From Buttiauxella sp. A111 (GTDB lineage: Bacteria; Pseudomonadota; Gammaproteobacteria; Enterobacterales; Enterobacteriaceae): a DNA stretch of 64,000 nucleotides. The notes beneath the pieces were generated by a model, which ran no database searches, was not told where the DNA came from, and saw only the letters and a program-made list of their open reading frames with translations. The position numbers were made by a program, and so were the translations under genes. Below are positions 40,272 to 49,822 of the stretch, piece by piece. The stretch spans positions 496,001 through 560,000 of the forward strand of contig NZ_BJFN01000002.1 in NCBI RefSeq assembly GCF_014189855.1. The letters are read 5' to 3'. Positions within the stretch are counted from its first letter, which is position 1. Each line of letters begins with the position of its first letter.

Positions 40272-41096
40272 ATGATCTACGACTGCTTCCTCTATTACGA
40301 TGAAGATATGTTGCTCGACATACGCCTCAACGTACTTAATGACTATGTTGATAAATTTGTCATTGTCGAATCGACGCACTCCTTTACTGGCCAGCCAGTG
40401 GAGCTGCATTTCGATATCAACAAATTCGCAAAATTTAAGGACAAAATTATCTACGTCGTCTTTGACGAAAAGCCGGTTGCAGACAGTTGGACCAATGAAG
40501 CCAGAACGCGAAATGCCATTATGAACGGCCTGACGGCGGCAAAAGACGATGACATCATTATTGTCTCCGACGTCGATGAAATTATTCGCCCGGAAGCCAT
40601 CGCCGGTTATAAACCTAATTACCTGTGCACCACGCTTTACCAGAATTTCTACAACTACCAGTTTAATTTGCAGGTCTTTAATACTGATGGTTCGCCGCGT
40701 CGTTGCACGCTGCCTAAAATGACCAGTTATAAAAATCTGCGCACTTTCTTTATGGGTGAACCAGAAACCTTACGCAACGTGAAACGTTCGGCCATTCGCA
40801 AAAGTTGGTTGAAATGGCGTTGGCTGAAATTAAGAACCCATGTTGTTCAGGATGCTGGTTGGCACTTTTCCTGGATAATGACAGCCGAGCGTATCTCAGA
40901 AAAAATGTCTACCATTTCGCATACTGAGTACGATACCCCAGAGCTTAATAATCAAGAGCATATTAAGAATGCGATTGAGAACGGGCTGGATATTTGGGCG
41001 CGTGAAAGAAACCTTCAGGTTATCGATCTCCAGAGCGGAGATTTCCCGGAGTATCTGAAACGCAACGCCGATAAATTTGCTGAGTTTATTCGCTAG
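40272..41096 (+). CDS. GT17-family glycosyltransferase (MGAT3-like)
   Basis: 274-residue soluble protein resembling glycosyltransferase family 17, best known from animal beta-1,4-N-acetylglucosaminyltransferase III. Seen: N-terminal IYDCFLYYDEDMLLDIRL, the FVIVESTHSFTG segment, a DVDE metal/nucleotide motif near residue 99 (VSDVDEI), and the family-typical DAGWHFSW near 198-205. There is no signal peptide or membrane anchor. It stands alone with its own promoter and terminator and has no polysaccharide genes nearby. Acceptor and donor unknown; LPS or surface-glycan decoration is the usual guess for bacterial members. Confidence 0.75.
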   Translation: MIYDCFLYYDEDMLLDIRLNVLNDYVDKFVIVESTHSFTGQPVELHFDINKFAKFKDKIIYVVFDEKPVADSWTNEARTRNAIMNGLTAAKDDDIIIVSDVDEIIRPEAIAGYKPNYLCTTLYQNFYNYQFNLQVFNTDGSPRRCTLPKMTSYKNLRTFFMGEPETLRNVKRSAIRKSWLKWRWLKLRTHVVQDAGWHFSWIMTAERISEKMSTISHTEYDTPELNNQEHIKNAIENGLDIWARERNLQVIDLQSGDFPEYLKRNADKFAEFIR

Positions 41097-41103
41097 AAAA
41101 TAT

Positions 41104-41121
41104 GGCGGGTTCACACCCGCC
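41104..41121. terminator. Bidirectional terminator between the GT17 gene and lsrG
   Basis: 7-bp GC stem, GGCGGGT / ACCCGCC, 4-nt loop, flanked by AT-rich sequence in a 32-base convergent gap. Confidence 0.7.
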
Positions 41122-41128
41122 CTATAAA

Positions 41129-41422
41129 TCACCCCGGCAGCAGCCCCACAAAACTTCTCTTCTTACGCGGCTCAGACATCATCCCATCCAGCCTTTCCAC
41201 ACAGGCCAGATAGTGGGGCGTTTGCTTATGCGCTAACACCGCCTCATCATTCTGATAAGCCTCGTAGATGAAAAATCGCGTGGCAACCTCAGGGTCCTGC
41301 AACACATCAAAACGCAGATTACCCGGCTCCTTAATTGAGCCTTCGTGATTGGCGCGGAACACATCCATAAATTCATCGACCCGTTCCGGCTTAATGTTAA
41401 TTTCCACCAGCGTCACGTTCAT
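41129..41422 (-). CDS. lsrG: Phospho-AI-2 isomerase LsrG
   Basis: Dimeric ferredoxin-like (ABM-fold) enzyme that isomerises phospho-AI-2 (P-DPD) before cleavage by LsrF. 97 residues. Start [18 protein letters not shown] and the [23 protein letters not shown] stretch (cited by its ends RFFIYEAY and KQTPHY) match the family. It overlaps lsrF by four bases and is the last gene of lsrACDBFG. Confidence 0.94.
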   Translation of the reverse strand: MNVTLVEINIKPERVDEFMDVFRANHEGSIKEPGNLRFDVLQDPEVATRFFIYEAYQNDEAVLAHKQTPHYLACVERLDGMMSEPRKKRSFVGLLPG

Positions 41423-42309
41423 GATTTACCTCCATGATGTTTCTCATCCAGCCAGAACTGATACGCCTCGCGGACGGAGACATTCTCATGCACGACCTTT
41501 TTCACCGCTTTGAGCATGGCGAGCGGCGCGTCAGACTGGAAGATATTGCGCCCCATATCCACGCCAGATGCCCCCTGGTCGATGGCTCTGAAACACATAT
41601 CCAACGCCTCTTGCTCCGGTAATTTTTTACCGCCGGCGATAACAATCGGCACCGGACAACTGGCGGTAACTTTCTCGAAACCCTCTTCAACAAAGTAGGT
41701 CTTCACAAATTGCGCACCAATTTCGGCAGCGATACGGCTCGCCAGTGAGAAATATCGCGCATCACGCGCCATCTCTTTGCCCACACCCGTGACGGCAAGG
41801 GTTGGAATGCCATAGCGCGTGCCTTCGTCCACCAGCTTAATGATGTTATTGATCGACTGATGCTCATATTCGCTACCGATATAAATCTGCGCCGCGACCG
41901 CACAGGCATTCAGCCGTAGAGCATCTTCCATCGTCACCGCCACACTCTCACGCGACAGCTCGCTGAGGATGGAATTGCCGCCGGATGCGCGCAACACCAC
42001 CGGTTTATTGGTGGCTGGCGGCACGACGCTGCGCAAAATTCCACGCGTACACATCAACACATCGGTTTCAGGAAATAGCGGCGCGATGGACAAATCAATG
42101 CGCTCAAGGCCGGTTGTCGGCCCCTGGAAATAGCCGTGATCAAACGCCAGCATCACGGTACGCCCGGTATCGGGATTAAAAATCCGCGCCAGCCGCGACT
42201 GCATGCCCCAATCCAGCGCCCCGCTCCCCTTCAGGTAAAACGCCTTATTCTCCTGCGGGCGGCCAATGCCGTAATCTTTACCGTCTCTGATATCGTCAAG
42301 ATCTGCCAT
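41419..42309 (-). CDS. lsrF: 3-hydroxy-2,4-pentadione-5-phosphate thiolase LsrF
   Basis: Class I aldolase-fold enzyme that transfers the acetyl group of the LsrG product to coenzyme A, ending AI-2 breakdown. 296 residues. TIM-barrel marks: [12 protein letters not shown] near residue 55, the Schiff-base Lys region FVKTYF near 203, and the phosphate loop IVIAGGKK. It lies between lsrB and lsrG; its stop overlaps the lsrG start. Confidence 0.95.
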   Translation of the reverse strand: MADLDDIRDGKDYGIGRPQENKAFYLKGSGALDWGMQSRLARIFNPDTGRTVMLAFDHGYFQGPTTGLERIDLSIAPLFPETDVLMCTRGILRSVVPPATNKPVVLRASGGNSILSELSRESVAVTMEDALRLNACAVAAQIYIGSEYEHQSINNIIKLVDEGTRYGIPTLAVTGVGKEMARDARYFSLASRIAAEIGAQFVKTYFVEEGFEKVTASCPVPIVIAGGKKLPEQEALDMCFRAIDQGASGVDMGRNIFQSDAPLAMLKAVKKVVHENVSVREAYQFWLDEKHHGGKS

Positions 42310-42319
42310 TTTTCCTCCC

Positions 42320-43339
42320 TCAGAAATCGTATTTACCGATGTTGTCTTTGGTGAACACTACGCGTTCCGGCAGCAGCACAATGCCATTGCCTTTCGCTTC
42401 ATACTGATAGCCCTGCACGCTGTTGGGTTCGACTTTCAGGTTGCCGATTTTCGCCACATCGACGTTATCGCCCACGTTAAGATCGCCCTTTTTCAGCAAG
42501 GTATTTGCGACGTTGACCGCAATTTCACCCTGCTGCACGACGTCCCACAGACCAAAGGCTTTCACCGTGCCGCGTTCCACATACGGGCGCATTACGTTTG
42601 GCGTACTGAAGCCCACAATGGCGACATCAGTCCGTTTCAGGTTTTCAGCAGCTTGTGCTGCGGCAGGTAACGCATTGGCATCAGGGGCGATGATCGCATC
42701 CAGATCCGGATACGCTTTTAAGATCCCCTCAGCGGTTTGCAGTGATTTAGTGGCGTCGTTATAGCCGAACTGCGTCGTGACAATTTCCCACTCAGGATGA
42801 TCCTTCGCAATTTTCGCCTTCGCCTCTTTTACCCACTGATTTTGATCCGTCACGGTTGGGCTTGAGTAGAAGAACGCGACCTTAGCGGCAGGTTTGGTCA
42901 CCTGTTTCGCGGCCATATCCACCAGCATGCCGCCTAGCTGCTGTGGCGTTCCCTGGTTGATGTAAATACTGCGGCATTCGGGTTTGGTATCGGAATCCCA
43001 GGTCAGCACTTTCACCCCACGCTGCATCGCGCGTTTAAGTGCCGGGCACAGGCCGTCAGGGGAAACCGCCGAGACAATAATCGCGTTGTAACCCTGGTTC
43101 ACGAAGTTGTTGATAAGCTGCACCTGACCGGAAACGCTCGGCTCGGTTGGCCCGTCGTAGGTCACCGGAATACCAAGGTCTTTGCCCGCCTGCATCGCGC
43201 CATTACCGCCACTGGTAAAGAAGCCCACGCCAACCAATTTTGGGATAAAGGCAATTCTGTCAGCGGCTTGCGCACTCACCACACCAAAGGCTAAAGCCAA
43301 CGCACTGAGCTGTAATACGCGTTTTGTTGTCTGCTTCAT
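42320..43339 (-). CDS. lsrB: AI-2-binding protein LsrB
   Basis: Periplasmic receptor for the quorum signal AI-2 (R-THMF). 339 residues with a signal peptide ending at ...VSAQA-AD (about 26). Ligand residues known for LsrB can be seen in context: KLVGVGFF (Lys), the DGPTEPS loop, [19 protein letters not shown] and [12 protein letters not shown]. Start at ATG 43339; an in-frame TTG two codons upstream has better spacing from GGGAG and may be used instead. Operon position between lsrD and lsrF. Confidence 0.95.
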   Translation of the reverse strand: MKQTTKRVLQLSALALAFGVVSAQAADRIAFIPKLVGVGFFTSGGNGAMQAGKDLGIPVTYDGPTEPSVSGQVQLINNFVNQGYNAIIVSAVSPDGLCPALKRAMQRGVKVLTWDSDTKPECRSIYINQGTPQQLGGMLVDMAAKQVTKPAAKVAFFYSSPTVTDQNQWVKEAKAKIAKDHPEWEIVTTQFGYNDATKSLQTAEGILKAYPDLDAIIAPDANALPAAAQAAENLKRTDVAIVGFSTPNVMRPYVERGTVKAFGLWDVVQQGEIAVNVANTLLKKGDLNVGDNVDVAKIGNLKVEPNSVQGYQYEAKGNGIVLLPERVVFTKDNIGKYDF

Positions 43340-43345
43340 AATCAA

Positions 43346-44347
43346 TCAAACTCCCGATAGTTTTTTGTGTCCGCGCAAACGACGCCACGCCGTTTGTAGA
43401 TATTCGCGGTGCAAACTCACCGAACGACCAATGACCACCACAATCAACAGCGCACCGGACAACGCACTCGATACCTGATTAGGCACGCCAGCCATCTGTA
43501 AACCTTGTTGCAAATACCCCACTAATAACGCCGCCAATGCGGTACCCAGAATCGAACCGGAACCGCCATAAATATTCGCCCCGCCCAATACTGCCGCCGT
43601 TAATGCAGGCATGAGTAAATCGCGCCCGAGATCTGAACGCGCCGAACCGAAATAAGAAACCAGCACGATTGCCGCAATCGCCGAAGCCAGCCCCACCATG
43701 CCATACACGCCATACAACGAACCGTTGACCGGCAATGCCGCATAACGCGCGGCGCGTGGGTTTTGTCCAATCAGAAAAATATGGCGACCAAAGCGTGCGC
43801 GATGAGCGAGCAGCCAGAACAGAAACGTGATAACGGCAAACATCAGCAGCGGAATCGGCAGGCCGAAAAGCGTCAGATTGGCAAAATTAGTAAACGCGTC
43901 AGGGAAGCCGCCGATGCCTTCATAACCTGTCGCACCCGCCATGCCAGAAAGCAGAAGCGCTGCGCCGCCGAACAGATAAAGTGTGCCGAGCGTGATAACC
44001 AGCGGGCTAATGCCGGTGTAGTGAATCAGTGCGGCGTTAAACAAACCGCACAACAGGCCAACGGCAAGCGTGAGGATCACGGCGACAGAAATCGGTATTC
44101 CCGCCTGCAACATCACACCCAGCGCAATCGCGCACAGGCCAATCGTGGAACCGAGAGAAATATCAATGCCACCGCTGATAATCACCAGCGTCAACGGCAG
44201 TGCCACAATCCCAATACAGATGAAATCACTGGTGCTAAACAGCAGCATGTTGATATCCAGCATGCGTGGATTGATTGCCCCAAACAGCAAAATCTCCACG
44301 ACCAAAATCAGCAGCAATGCCACTTCCCAGTTAAGTTTCAGCTTCAT
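43346..44347 (-). CDS. lsrD: AI-2 ABC transporter permease LsrD
   Basis: Inner-membrane permease of the ribose/RbsC family, 333 residues, eight or more hydrophobic segments. The conserved GGIDISLGSTIGL stretch near residue 60 and PALTAAVLGGANIYGG near 240 are visible. It abuts lsrC and lsrB with almost no gap. LsrC and LsrD form the channel for AI-2 with LsrA as ATPase. Confidence 0.94.
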   Translation of the reverse strand: MKLKLNWEVALLLILVVEILLFGAINPRMLDINMLLFSTSDFICIGIVALPLTLVIISGGIDISLGSTIGLCAIALGVMLQAGIPISVAVILTLAVGLLCGLFNAALIHYTGISPLVITLGTLYLFGGAALLLSGMAGATGYEGIGGFPDAFTNFANLTLFGLPIPLLMFAVITFLFWLLAHRARFGRHIFLIGQNPRAARYAALPVNGSLYGVYGMVGLASAIAAIVLVSYFGSARSDLGRDLLMPALTAAVLGGANIYGGSGSILGTALAALLVGYLQQGLQMAGVPNQVSSALSGALLIVVVIGRSVSLHREYLQTAWRRLRGHKKLSGV

Positions 44348-45379
44348 TTACGCCACATCCTTCTTCTTACGGGGAAATTGCCGCACGTTTTTGGCGCCGG
44401 GTAAGGGCGGCACAAAACGGCTGTATTTCTGCGCCCGTTGGTGGCGAGTCAGCGCCTGTCGCAAGCGCCCGTCCAACACCAGCACGCCAAGCAAAACCAA
44501 GCCGGCGATAAAGTCATTCCACCAGGCGGGGAGTTTGAACAGCACTAATACGGTGTCGATTTGGGTGAGGAAGAATGCGCCGAGGAATGCGCCAATCACG
44601 GTTCCTGTCCCGCCAAGCAATGAAATGCCTCCCAGAACGCAGGCGGCGATGGCTTTCATCTCAAGCCCGCTGCCGGTTTGGTTCGGCACGAAGCCAATTT
44701 GAGAAGCGAAGATAATCCCGGCGATGGCCGCCAGCATGCCATTGAAGGTGAAGGCCAAAAGCCGGGTGCGGTTTACCGCAACACCAAGTTGGCGGGCGGC
44801 GGCAAGGTTATCGCCCGCTGCGTAGAAATCACGCCCGAAAGCGGTTCGCGCCAGCATCCATGCGGCGATCGCCACTAAAACCAGCACCATAAAACCGAGT
44901 GGTGAAATACCCAACGCGATGGGTTCAGACAGTGATTTCAGGCTGGCAGGCAGTCCTTCAATCCATTTACCCCCCGTCCACAACAACATCGCGCCGCGAT
45001 AAAGCCCAAGCGTGCCAAGCGTGGCGACAATCGCCGGAATGCGTAACCACACCACCAACACACCGTTAAAGAAGCCCGCCACTGCGCCAATCAGCAATGC
45101 AAACAGCATCGCCACAGGCAAGCCGTAACCACTGTTCAGCGCAACACCCACCGCGATTGCGCACAAGCCGACCGTTGACCCCACAGAAACGTCGATGTTG
45201 CGTGTCAGCATCACCATGGTTGCGCCCACAGCCAGCAGGATTAGGATCTGCGCGCTGGTGAAGATCATGCTCAGGGTTTGCAGGCTGAAGTAGCTATGGT
45301 TGAGCGCCACCAGCACGGCAAACAGGGCGACGATCGCCAGTAGCGCGCTCAGTTCACGGTTGCGGAGCAATTTCTTCAT
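44348..45379 (-). CDS. lsrC: AI-2 ABC transporter permease LsrC
   Basis: Second permease of the AI-2 importer, 343 residues, RbsC family. [16 protein letters not shown] near residue 60 and [16 protein letters not shown] near 225 are the conserved coupling regions. The C-terminal tail is basic. The start overlaps the lsrA stop by four bases; the stop is directly followed by the lsrD start. Confidence 0.94.
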   Translation of the reverse strand: MKKLLRNRELSALLAIVALFAVLVALNHSYFSLQTLSMIFTSAQILILLAVGATMVMLTRNIDVSVGSTVGLCAIAVGVALNSGYGLPVAMLFALLIGAVAGFFNGVLVVWLRIPAIVATLGTLGLYRGAMLLWTGGKWIEGLPASLKSLSEPIALGISPLGFMVLVLVAIAAWMLARTAFGRDFYAAGDNLAAARQLGVAVNRTRLLAFTFNGMLAAIAGIIFASQIGFVPNQTGSGLEMKAIAACVLGGISLLGGTGTVIGAFLGAFFLTQIDTVLVLFKLPAWWNDFIAGLVLLGVLVLDGRLRQALTRHQRAQKYSRFVPPLPGAKNVRQFPRKKKDVA

Positions 45380-46875
45380 GCTTTACCTCCGCCAAATGCC
45401 ATGCTCATCATGCTTTCGACCGTTATCGAGGGTTTGCGTAATTCACCGTTCATTGCGCCCTGATGCATCACCAGCACACGATCCGCAAGCCCACTGAACT
45501 CGTCGAGATCAGATGAGATCATCAGCACCGCGACGTTTTGCGCCGCCACACTTTTGATCAGCTGATAAATATCCGCCCGCGCCGCGACATCAACGCCCCG
45601 CGTTGGCTCATCGATGATTAGCAGCAACGGATTGGCTTCCAGGCAACGAGCCAACAAGACTTTTTGCTGATTGCCGCCAGAAAGGGTGCGCACGGTTTGC
45701 TCGGCATTATTGAGTTTTATCCCCAGCGCACGGTGATAGCGCTCCACCACCGCAGCTTCCCGTTTGCTTTGCTGCCAGACACTCGGTTCGTTAAGCGCGA
45801 CGGTATTCCAGCGGATCGGCGCATCAAGAAAAAGACCTGAAACTTGCCGGTCTTCCGGTAAATAGATAAGCCCGCGATCAAGACGTGATTTCGTGCGATC
45901 GCCGCTAATTTCCCGGTTTTCCAGATAGATGCGACCGCCACGTACAGGCCGCAGGCCATACAGTGTTTCAGCTAACTCCGTGCGCCCGGATCCGACCAGC
46001 CCCGCAAGGCCGACGATCTCTCCTGCGTACAGCTCAAAACTGAGATCGATAAAACCTTCTCCGGTGAGCTCTTCCACGCGCAATACCGGAAAATCTTGCG
46101 GCTCGGTGCGCCGATTACCCGGTAGTGCCAGCCACAATTTTTGTGTATCACTCAGCGCATGCTTCCGGTCGACGGGCGTCATCGCATTGATCAACTGTTC
46201 ATTCAACAGCTGAGAGGTTTCGCCTTGTAGTACCACCGCTCCGTCGCGCATCACCGAGATATGGCTGGCGATCTGGCGGATCTCTGGCAGTTTGTGCGAG
46301 ATAAAAACAATGCCGACGCCCAGATTTTGCAACGCGCGGATCTGGCGGAACAGACGCTCGGTTTCCCCTGGAGTGAGTGAGGCGGTGGGTTCATCAAGGA
46401 TCAAGATCTTCGCCTCGCGCATTAGACCGCGCAGGATCTCAACCATTTGCTGATCGGCCACTTCTAACGTGCTGGCGGTTGCGCTGAGCGGTATCTGGCA
46501 CTCAAGTTGGCGCATTTTCTCTTGCAGCCGTTTCTCAATGTCACGTTGGCGTGGCAGACGGAAAAGTATGTTTTCACGCACCGTGAGATTGGGGAATAAC
46601 ATCGGTTCCTGCGGTACCAGATAAATCCCCAGTTCATGCGCCTGCCCCGGTTTGAGCCGCCCAAATGCTTTACCGTGGACCTTCAGTTCACCGCTATCCG
46701 CCGTTTCGACACCGGCGAAAATCTTCATCAGTGTCGACTTCCCAGCACCATTTCCCCCCAGCAATGCGTGGACTTGCCCTGCATACAGAGCAAAATCAAT
46801 ACCTTTCAGAACGCTTACGCCTGAGAATTGTTTGCTGATGTGGTGAGCTTCCAGCATTGCGGTGGTGTTGGGCAT
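45376..46875 (-). CDS. lsrA: AI-2 ABC transporter ATPase LsrA
   Basis: Tandem-domain ATPase of the AI-2 importer, 499 residues. First domain: Walker [10 protein letters not shown] (about residue 40) and Walker [12 protein letters not shown]. Second domain: the degenerate Walker [10 protein letters not shown], signature LSGGNQQKV and Walker [13 protein letters not shown], as usual for sugar ABC ATPases. ATG 46875 was chosen because GGAG lies five bases before it; the frame opens 16 codons earlier without a ribosome site. First gene of lsrACDBFG. Confidence 0.95.
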   Translation of the reverse strand: MPNTTAMLEAHHISKQFSGVSVLKGIDFALYAGQVHALLGGNGAGKSTLMKIFAGVETADSGELKVHGKAFGRLKPGQAHELGIYLVPQEPMLFPNLTVRENILFRLPRQRDIEKRLQEKMRQLECQIPLSATASTLEVADQQMVEILRGLMREAKILILDEPTASLTPGETERLFRQIRALQNLGVGIVFISHKLPEIRQIASHISVMRDGAVVLQGETSQLLNEQLINAMTPVDRKHALSDTQKLWLALPGNRRTEPQDFPVLRVEELTGEGFIDLSFELYAGEIVGLAGLVGSGRTELAETLYGLRPVRGGRIYLENREISGDRTKSRLDRGLIYLPEDRQVSGLFLDAPIRWNTVALNEPSVWQQSKREAAVVERYHRALGIKLNNAEQTVRTLSGGNQQKVLLARCLEANPLLLIIDEPTRGVDVAARADIYQLIKSVAAQNVAVLMISSDLDEFSGLADRVLVMHQGAMNGELRKPSITVESMMSMAFGGGKA

Positions 46876-47210
46876 CTTCACTCCACAATTGAACAAAAGA
46901 GAATTTGAATTAATAATGTTCAAAAGCGTAGACGCCGGATGATTTTTACAACAGGGCAGAGATCACAATATTTTTAAATACCCTTCACACTTCAAGCTGC
47001 ATGTGCGTTGGCTGCGTTCGTTCACCCCAGTCACTTACTTGAGTAAGCTCCAGGGGATTCACAAACTTGCCGCCTTCCTGCAACTTGAATTATTTTGGGT
47101 ATAGATCAGATAAACCATTTGCATCTGAAAATGATCCTTTTGCCATGTGCCTCACACTTTCCGACCTACATTCCCGAACATATGATCTAAATTTCAATAA
47201 GAGTTCATCT
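46876..47210. promoter_or_regulatory. lsrA-lsrR divergent control region, interrupted by ERIC
   Basis: A 335-base gap between the lsr operon and lsrR, in which LsrR and CRP would be expected to act. An ERIC element occupies 46978-47103, leaving about 100 bases on each side. TCACA at 46963-46967 is a possible CRP half-site. I cannot place LsrR operators with confidence. Confidence 0.4.
46978..47103. repeat. ERIC element, copy 4 (inverted)
   Basis: ERIC in the opposite orientation to copies 1-3: begins ATACCCTTCACACTTCAAGC, core CCCCAGTCACTTACTTGAG and TAAGCTCCAGGGG, ends GAATTATTTTGGGTATA. It lies in the divergent lsrA-lsrR promoter region, so both promoters must be on its flanks. Confidence 0.95.
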
Positions 47211-48182
47211 ATGAGCGATAAACGAGCAGCAGAAGAAGGCAAGTTAGCCGCCTTGCCGATGGCAGAAGAAGAGTTGTTGGCGCGTGTGGCCTGGTCTTAT
47301 TACCACGACGGGTTAACCCAGAATGACATTGGTGAGCGACTCGGTTTACCGCGTTTAAAGATTTCGCGCCTGCTGGAAAAGGGCCGTCAGTCGGGGGTCA
47401 TTCGCGTACAGATTAACTCCCGGTTTGAAGGATGCCTGGCGCTGGAAACTCAGTTGCAACAACGGTTTGGCCTGAAAATCGCCCGTGTGCTTCCAGCACA
47501 CAACACGCCGACGATGAACACCCGTTTAGGCATTGGCGCGGCTCAGTCGTTGATGGGCATTCTGGAACCGGGGCAATTACTGGCCGTGGGTTTTGGTGAA
47601 GCGACCATGAACTGCCTGCAACATTTGAGTGGGTTTATCAGCTCACAGCAGATCCGTCTGGTGACGCTTTCTGGCGGTGTCGGGCCCTATATGACAGGCA
47701 TCGGCCAATTAGATGCCGCGTGTAGTGTCAGCATGATCCCCGCCCCTTTACGGGTTTCATCACCGCAGGTGGCAGAGATTTTGCGCATGGAATCTAGCGT
47801 GCGTGATGTGATTCTTGCTGCAACCGCCGCTGATGTCGCGGTGGTGGGTATTGGTGCAATTAATCAAAAGCGCGATGCCACCATTTTGCGTTCCGGTTAT
47901 ATCAGCGAAGGCGAACAACTGATGTACGCCCGCAAAGGTGCGGTGGGCGATATTCTGGGCTATTTCCTGCAAGCGGATGGCGAACTGGTGGAGGGATTGG
48001 AAATTCACCGCGAATTACTTGGCGTGACGCTCGATGACCTGGCGCACCTCCCCACTATTCTGAGTGTTGCGGGTGGGACAGATAAAGCGGACGCAATTTA
48101 TGCCGCACTGCAAGGTCAGCGAATCAATGGCCTGGTGACGGAAGAAGAGACTGCGCGGGCGGTGTTAGCACTGGCTGATTAA
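47211..48182 (+). CDS. lsrR: Repressor of the lsr regulon LsrR
   Basis: SorC/DeoR-family regulator that represses lsr until bound by phospho-AI-2. 323 residues. The N-terminal helix-turn-helix (about 35-62: [29 protein letters not shown]) is followed by the sugar-phosphate-binding domain with VGFGEATMN and [19 protein letters not shown] 47211 was selected; 48 further codons upstream are in frame but derive partly from the ERIC element and are not protein-like. It forms an operon with lsrK. Confidence 0.94.
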   Translation: MSDKRAAEEGKLAALPMAEEELLARVAWSYYHDGLTQNDIGERLGLPRLKISRLLEKGRQSGVIRVQINSRFEGCLALETQLQQRFGLKIARVLPAHNTPTMNTRLGIGAAQSLMGILEPGQLLAVGFGEATMNCLQHLSGFISSQQIRLVTLSGGVGPYMTGIGQLDAACSVSMIPAPLRVSSPQVAEILRMESSVRDVILAATAADVAVVGIGAINQKRDATILRSGYISEGEQLMYARKGAVGDILGYFLQADGELVEGLEIHRELLGVTLDDLAHLPTILSVAGGTDKADAIYAALQGQRINGLVTEEETARAVLALAD

Positions 48183-48204
48183 CCCCGCGCCATAAGCTGC
48201 GGGG
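48183..48204 (+). other. Hairpin between lsrR and lsrK covering the lsrK ribosome site
   Basis: CCCCGC / GCGGGG, 6 bp with a 10-nt loop, fills most of the 31-base gap. The GGGGA in its 3' arm is the best Shine-Dalgarno candidate for lsrK, so translation of lsrK may depend on unfolding by ribosomes finishing lsrR. TTTT follows, so weak attenuation is also possible. Confidence 0.4.
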
Positions 48205-48213
48205 ATCGTTTTC

Positions 48214-49794
48214 ATGAGTTATTTACTTGCACTGGACGCCGGAACGGGCAGCATCCGCGCCGTGATCTTCGATACGTCAGGCCACCAGATTGCCGTCGGT
48301 CAGGCCGAATGGAAACACTTGAGTGTGGCCGACGTCCCCGGCTCCATGGAGTTTGATCTCATCACCAACTGGCAGCTTGCCTGCCAGTGCATCCGCGAAG
48401 CACTGCAAAAAGCGCATCTTCCCCCTGGCGCTATCAGCGCAGTTTCCTGCTGTTCGATGCGTGAAGGGATCGTGCTTTACGACCGGAATGGCACACCAAT
48501 CTGGGCGTGTGCCAACGTTGACGCCCGTGCCAGCCGTGAAGTAGCCGAACTCAAAGAGATCCACGATAACCAGTTTGAATCTGAGGTTTACCATGTTTCC
48601 GGCCAGACACTTGCATTAAGCGCTATGCCGCGTCTGCTGTGGCTTGCGCATCATCGTCCCGATATTTATCGCCAGGCGGCTACCGTCACGATGATTAGCG
48701 ACTGGCTGGCGGCCAAACTCAGTGGTGAACTGGCGGTCGATCCTTCCAATGCCGGAACCACTGGCATGCTTGATCTATCGACCCGCGACTGGCAGCCCGC
48801 GCTATTAGATATGGCGGGCTTGCGGGCGGATATTCTCTCTCCGGTAAAAGAAACGGGCACCGTGCTCGGCCTCGTCACCCAGGAAGCCTCGCAACAAAGC
48901 GGTTTGCTTGCTGGAACACCGGTAGTAATGGGAGGTGGCGATGTGCAGCTCGGCTGCGTCGGGTTGGGTGTGGTTCGGGCAGGGCAAGCGGCGGTATTGG
49001 GCGGCACCTTCTGGCAACAGGTCGTGAATCTACCCGCAATCAAAACCGATCCAGACATGAACATCCGCGTGAATCCACACGTTATCGGCAATATGGTGCA
49101 GGCAGAATCCATCAGTTTTTTCACCGGTCTGACGATGCGCTGGTTCCGTGATGCATTTTGCGCTGAAGAAAAGCTGATGGCCGAAAGGCTTGGTGTGGAT
49201 ACTTACGCGTTACTCGAGGATATGGCTGCGCGGGTTCCGGCGGGCTCTCACGGCGTGATGCCAATCTTCTCGGACGCCATGCATTTCAAGCAGTGGTATC
49301 ACGCGGCACCGTCGTTTATTAACCTCTCCATCGACCCAGAAATTTGCAACAAAGCGACGCTGTTTCGAGCGCTTGAAGAAAACGCGGCGATTGTGTCGGC
49401 CTGCAATCTTGAACAAATCTCCGGATTTTCAGGTATTCAATTTGAGTCGTTGGTATTTGCCGGTGGCGGCTCAAAAGGCGCGTTGTGGAGCCAGATTTTA
49501 AGTGACGTGACAGGCTTACCGGTGCGAGTCCCCGTCGTCAAAGAAGCGACAGCGCTCGGTTGCGCGATTGCTGCGGGCGTCGGGGCGGGGTTGTTTAATA
49601 ATCTGGCGGATGCGGGCGAGCGACTGGTGCAATGGCAGCGAGAATTTACGCCAAACCTGGCGCATCGCGAGCTGTACGACGAGATGAAGCGCAAGTGGAT
49701 GAAGGTCTATGCCGATCAACTGACGCTGGTTGATAGTGGTTTGACGACGTCAATGTGGCAGGCACCTGGGTTGGTAGTGCGCCCTCACCCTTAA
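48214..49794 (+). CDS. lsrK: Autoinducer-2 kinase LsrK
   Basis: FGGY-family carbohydrate kinase that phosphorylates AI-2 (DPD) in the cytoplasm, trapping it and generating the LsrR inducer. 526 residues against 530 in E. coli. ATP/sugar motifs: [14 protein letters not shown] at residues 6-19, the catalytic region [10 protein letters not shown] near 185, GGGDVQLGC near 250 and FAGGGSKG near 415. Transcribed with lsrR, divergent from lsrACDBFG. A GC-rich inverted repeat (49780-49809) spans its stop and may act as terminator. Confidence 0.95.
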   Translation: MSYLLALDAGTGSIRAVIFDTSGHQIAVGQAEWKHLSVADVPGSMEFDLITNWQLACQCIREALQKAHLPPGAISAVSCCSMREGIVLYDRNGTPIWACANVDARASREVAELKEIHDNQFESEVYHVSGQTLALSAMPRLLWLAHHRPDIYRQAATVTMISDWLAAKLSGELAVDPSNAGTTGMLDLSTRDWQPALLDMAGLRADILSPVKETGTVLGLVTQEASQQSGLLAGTPVVMGGGDVQLGCVGLGVVRAGQAAVLGGTFWQQVVNLPAIKTDPDMNIRVNPHVIGNMVQAESISFFTGLTMRWFRDAFCAEEKLMAERLGVDTYALLEDMAARVPAGSHGVMPIFSDAMHFKQWYHAAPSFINLSIDPEICNKATLFRALEENAAIVSACNLEQISGFSGIQFESLVFAGGGSKGALWSQILSDVTGLPVRVPVVKEATALGCAIAAGVGAGLFNNLADAGERLVQWQREFTPNLAHRELYDEMKRKWMKVYADQLTLVDSGLTTSMWQAPGLVVRPHP

Positions 49795-49822
49795 GGTTTG
49801 GCGAGGGCGTTTAAGGCTTAAA

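Noticed and set aside
43763-44702. Long plus-strand frames (about 210 codons each) opposite lsrD and lsrC
   Set aside because: They mirror the codon bias of the lsr genes on the other strand, and the translated text is low-complexity in Gln, Arg and Asn.
47067-47210. 48-residue N-terminal extension of LsrR
   Set aside because: The added codons come from the ERIC end and spacer, whereas the downstream ATG at 47211 gives the expected family length.
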